From Clostridiales bacterium (GTDB lineage Bacteria > Bacillota > Clostridia > UBA1381), in NCBI GenBank assembly GCA_029226975.1, contig JAQXZB010000041.1, positions 38,693 through 102,692 on the forward strand: a stretch of DNA of 64,000 nucleotides, written 5' to 3'. The number at the start of each line of letters is the position of its first letter. Within the stretch, counting starts at the first letter, position 1. The notes beneath the pieces are model-generated. The model searched no databases. It saw only the letters and a list, made by a program, of their open reading frames with translations, and was not told the DNA's origin. Positions 61,815 through 64,000 of this stretch are shown piece by piece. The position numbers and the translations under genes were made by a program.

Positions 61815-64000
61815 ATGAAAAAGTTTTTTTGCGGTTTATTGACCTTTATTGTAACGGCGCTAAACTGTCAGGCTGCAGACTTTTCGGCAACATATAGGGA
61901 AGACAACCATACGGTAACCATTCTCGGCAGCGGAGAAGCAAATTCGAGATACACCGTTCAGGTAAAAAGTGACACCGATGACGTTTATGCGTTGGATGAA
62001 GTTGTATCCGATGAAAACGGCAGCTATATAAGCACCGTTGCTTTGCCGGACGAATTGCCGTCAGGCAGCTATCAGGCGATACTCGGAGGGAGAGCATCAA
62101 AGGAATATGCACTTTCCGAAAGAACATATACCTTCGATATTGAAAATCCAAAAGTAAATATCGAGTATGTTAGTGCCACCTTGGGCAGACGTGCTCCCGG
62201 CTCCAATATGTCAGCCACATTCACGCTCAAGACAAACGGGAAGGTGTATACCGAGCCGCAGTTTAAGGCTGTTGTATACCACAGAGGTGTTGAGGTTGTA
62301 TCAAAGACCTTTACAGCATCAACTCCGGTAACAAGCTGGACCCGGGGCGAAGAAAATAACGTTACGGCAACGCTTTTAATACCGTATCTTGCGCCGGAGT
62401 CGAATGATTACACCGTTGAGCTTCAAATAGTGGACGGATTGTTTTCGGACGGAGCAGCTTCAAAAGTGATACAGACAACGATAGGCAATCCGAGAGCCTT
62501 AGAGATTGATCCGACCGTTACATGGGAAAATGTAGAGATAGTCGGACAACAAGTGAACATAGCGTCAAGCGTGTCGGGAGCGGACGGACTTTATGTCAAA
62601 TTTGTAAAGGACAAAGCGTTGTACGGCATAGCGGAAACGGAGTATTCGCAAAACGCGTCGGTTACTGTTCCTCAGCTGCCTTCGGGAACATACGATGTAA
62701 TTGTCGGAGCTTACGGCGCAAAAGGAGAAAGCACAGCTATAAAATATGTATGTGACAACGGCGTTGACGTAAAGCCGATGTCATACGGAACGTATATAAA
62801 TCCAAAGAGCGGAAACGAGCATTTTTGGTATATAAATCAAAACGGCGCAATGATAAGAGACGGAAAAGCATATGTGCCTATGGGCGGAATGGTTTGTCTT
62901 GACACGGTATCGTTTTACAATGCCGAAACGGACACTTATAATAAAAATCGCTGGGAGACCGATAAAGCACTTTTGCAAAATATATATGACAACGGTGTGC
63001 GTGATATATACATAAATACGATAATTGAGCCTCCGGCTTGGGTTATGGCAACGGTTTGCGATTATCTTGACAGCCTTGGATTTAATTACGGAATACAGAT
63101 AGGATTTAATGATGTATATACATATGACATGATTTCGTATGATATACGCGCATACAGCGGCAGGCTCGGAGTCAGCGGAGCAAGCGGCAGTGCGTCATAT
63201 GATTGTTCCGGAGTGGGCGGAGAAATTATAGGCGGATACTATGTTCTTGTTCAGAACGGGAATGTTGTCGGCAGAGGCAGTGCAAGCGTCACGGGAACTA
63301 CACTGAGCTGCACACTTCCGTCGGGAACGTATGACGTATATTTTACACCGCTTACCAAGCAGAAGAGAAACTGGCTGGGCAATTATTGGGATTATTACGA
63401 TGAAATGGTTGCGGCGCGGGAAAAATACGCCGGTCAGTTTGAGGGTGAAAACCTTATATGTGTAATAGACCCGTGGAAAAATGAGTCGGGATATGTAAAC
63501 GAGATTGAAAACATACGTCCATCAAGTGCGGCATATAACGATATGTTTTTAAAATGGCTGACCCAAAAGTACGGTACAATAAATGCACTCAATACGGCAT
63601 GGGGCTGCAGTCTTCCCGATATGACGTGCGCAGCGAGAATTATTCCTCTCTATACGGCGGAAGGAAGCCTTAATGTTCATTGCATAGATCCTCTTACCGG
63701 AGCGGGATACAATATAGACGGTAAGAACGGAATAATGTGGAACGATTTCCTTGAATTCAGAGACAGTAATTTCAGTGAATTCAATAATGATTTGGCAGAT
63801 GCGGTAAAGAAAGGCGCAGATGTCCCTGTAATATTGAAAAACGTATGGGGACATAAGGAGTACTATATAAACAACAGACTTAATGGCGGTTTTGACGGGC
63901 TCGGTGCGGAAAGCTACGGCTCTTTGGGCGCAATAATGAATAAAACTGCATCAAACAGAAATATAACCGAGCGTTTTGCAAAAACGGCATGGTGCATTGT
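61815..64000 (+). CDS. Second large secreted GH-A clan-like putative glycosidase, truncated by window end
   Basis: Open from the ATG at 61815 to the right end (at least 728 codons). Signal peptide about 1-20 (MKKFFCGLLTFIVTALNC-type), with GGAG upstream. The N-terminal part is different from the previous protein: several beta-sandwich repeats (about 20-315) instead of the binding module. The catalytic part is a paralog of the previous gene: PMSYGTYINPKSGNEHFWYI, YVPMGGM, an IDPWKNESGY segment with the same D-P-x-x-N-E pattern and WNDFLEFRDSNFSEFNNDLADAV. The nucleophile region lies beyond the window or near its end. Confidence 0.75.
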   Translation, partial: MKKFFCGLLTFIVTALNCQAADFSATYREDNHTVTILGSGEANSRYTVQVKSDTDDVYALDEVVSDENGSYISTVALPDELPSGSYQAILGGRASKEYALSERTYTFDIENPKVNIEYVSATLGRRAPGSNMSATFTLKTNGKVYTEPQFKAVVYHRGVEVVSKTFTASTPVTSWTRGEENNVTATLLIPYLAPESNDYTVELQIVDGLFSDGAASKVIQTTIGNPRALEIDPTVTWENVEIVGQQVNIASSVSGADGLYVKFVKDKALYGIAETEYSQNASVTVPQLPSGTYDVIVGAYGAKGESTAIKYVCDNGVDVKPMSYGTYINPKSGNEHFWYINQNGAMIRDGKAYVPMGGMVCLDTVSFYNAETDTYNKNRWETDKALLQNIYDNGVRDIYINTIIEPPAWVMATVCDYLDSLGFNYGIQIGFNDVYTYDMISYDIRAYSGRLGVSGASGSASYDCSGVGGEIIGGYYVLVQNGNVVGRGSASVTGTTLSCTLPSGTYDVYFTPLTKQKRNWLGNYWDYYDEMVAAREKYAGQFEGENLICVIDPWKNESGYVNEIENIRPSSAAYNDMFLKWLTQKYGTINALNTAWGCSLPDMTCAARIIPLYTAEGSLNVHCIDPLTGAGYNIDGKNGIMWNDFLEFRDSNFSEFNNDLADAVKKGADVPVILKNVWGHKEYYINNRLNGGFDGLGAESYGSLGAIMNKTASNRNITERFAKTAWCI

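Noticed and set aside
1..64000. CRISPR arrays, rRNA genes, insertion sequences or prophage structural genes.
   Set aside because: None was seen: no spaced direct repeats, no rRNA-like segment, no transposase, and only a single recombinase.

Overview
The window looks like a chromosome segment of an anaerobic, spore-forming, Gram-positive Clostridia-type bacterium. The evidence is the prpC-prkC-rsgA-rpe-thiN block typical of Firmicutes, AddAB instead of RecBCD, a Rex redox repressor, a SpoIVFB-like protease, an alpha/beta-type small acid-soluble spore protein, and strong AGGAGG ribosome binding sites with sigma-A promoters (TTGACA-17-TATAAT). The carbohydrate genes at the right end suggest a fibre- or glycan-using, possibly gut, organism. 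The species cannot be told from the sequence alone.

Layout. 1-14620: a dense, mostly overlapping plus-strand housekeeping run with PP2C phosphatase (5' end missing), PASTA kinase, RsgA, Rpe, thiamine pyrophosphokinase, cysteine desulfurase, ThiI, AddB, AddA and a small membrane coiled-coil protein. 14690-18860: an esterase-like alpha/beta hydrolase, tRNA-Asp, and an AraC regulator divergent from a GH36 alpha-galactosidase. 18926-20396: a lone tyrosine recombinase followed by a 278-bp segment bounded by 17-bp inverted repeats that carries a perfect outward promoter, then a tiny membrane protein gene; this has the layout of a phase-variable promoter switch. 20570-22744: a DUF4405-type membrane protein, YaaA and a PrxQ/Bcp peroxiredoxin. 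22785-28182: a DRE-TIM aldolase divergent from a cupin / GldA-type dehydrogenase / ABC transporter operon; the shared intergenic region has two promoters, a repeated operator-like motif and a leader with a terminator. 28245-29027: a ZIP metal transporter.

29139-34249: a small, visibly more AT-rich surface-polysaccharide island (GT4 glycosyltransferase, a pyruvyltransferase fused to an FrhB-type iron-sulfur domain, and a flippase). 34295-43112: a second housekeeping stretch with SmpB, glucose-6-phosphate isomerase, a P-loop protein, threonine synthase, galactokinase, SpoIVFB-like protease, D,D-carboxypeptidase, Rex and a P-loop/Asp23 fusion. 43185-49096: a DNA-repair block (uvrB with a LexA-like box, a small nucleotidyltransferase-like protein, AlkD-like, uvrA). 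49253-50891: SASP and a ClC antiporter.

50953-64000: a glycan-utilisation locus. A membrane-bound AraC regulator is divergent from an ABC sugar importer (binding lipoprotein and two permeases, no ATPase in the window), a secreted protein with two carbohydrate-binding-like modules, and two large secreted, paralogous GH-A-like putative glycosidases; the last one runs off the right end. The most promising undescribed features are the putative invertible promoter at 19785-20062, the divergent aldolase/transporter regulon with its leader RNA, the pyruvyltransferase-FrhB fusion, and the giant paralogous hydrolases.
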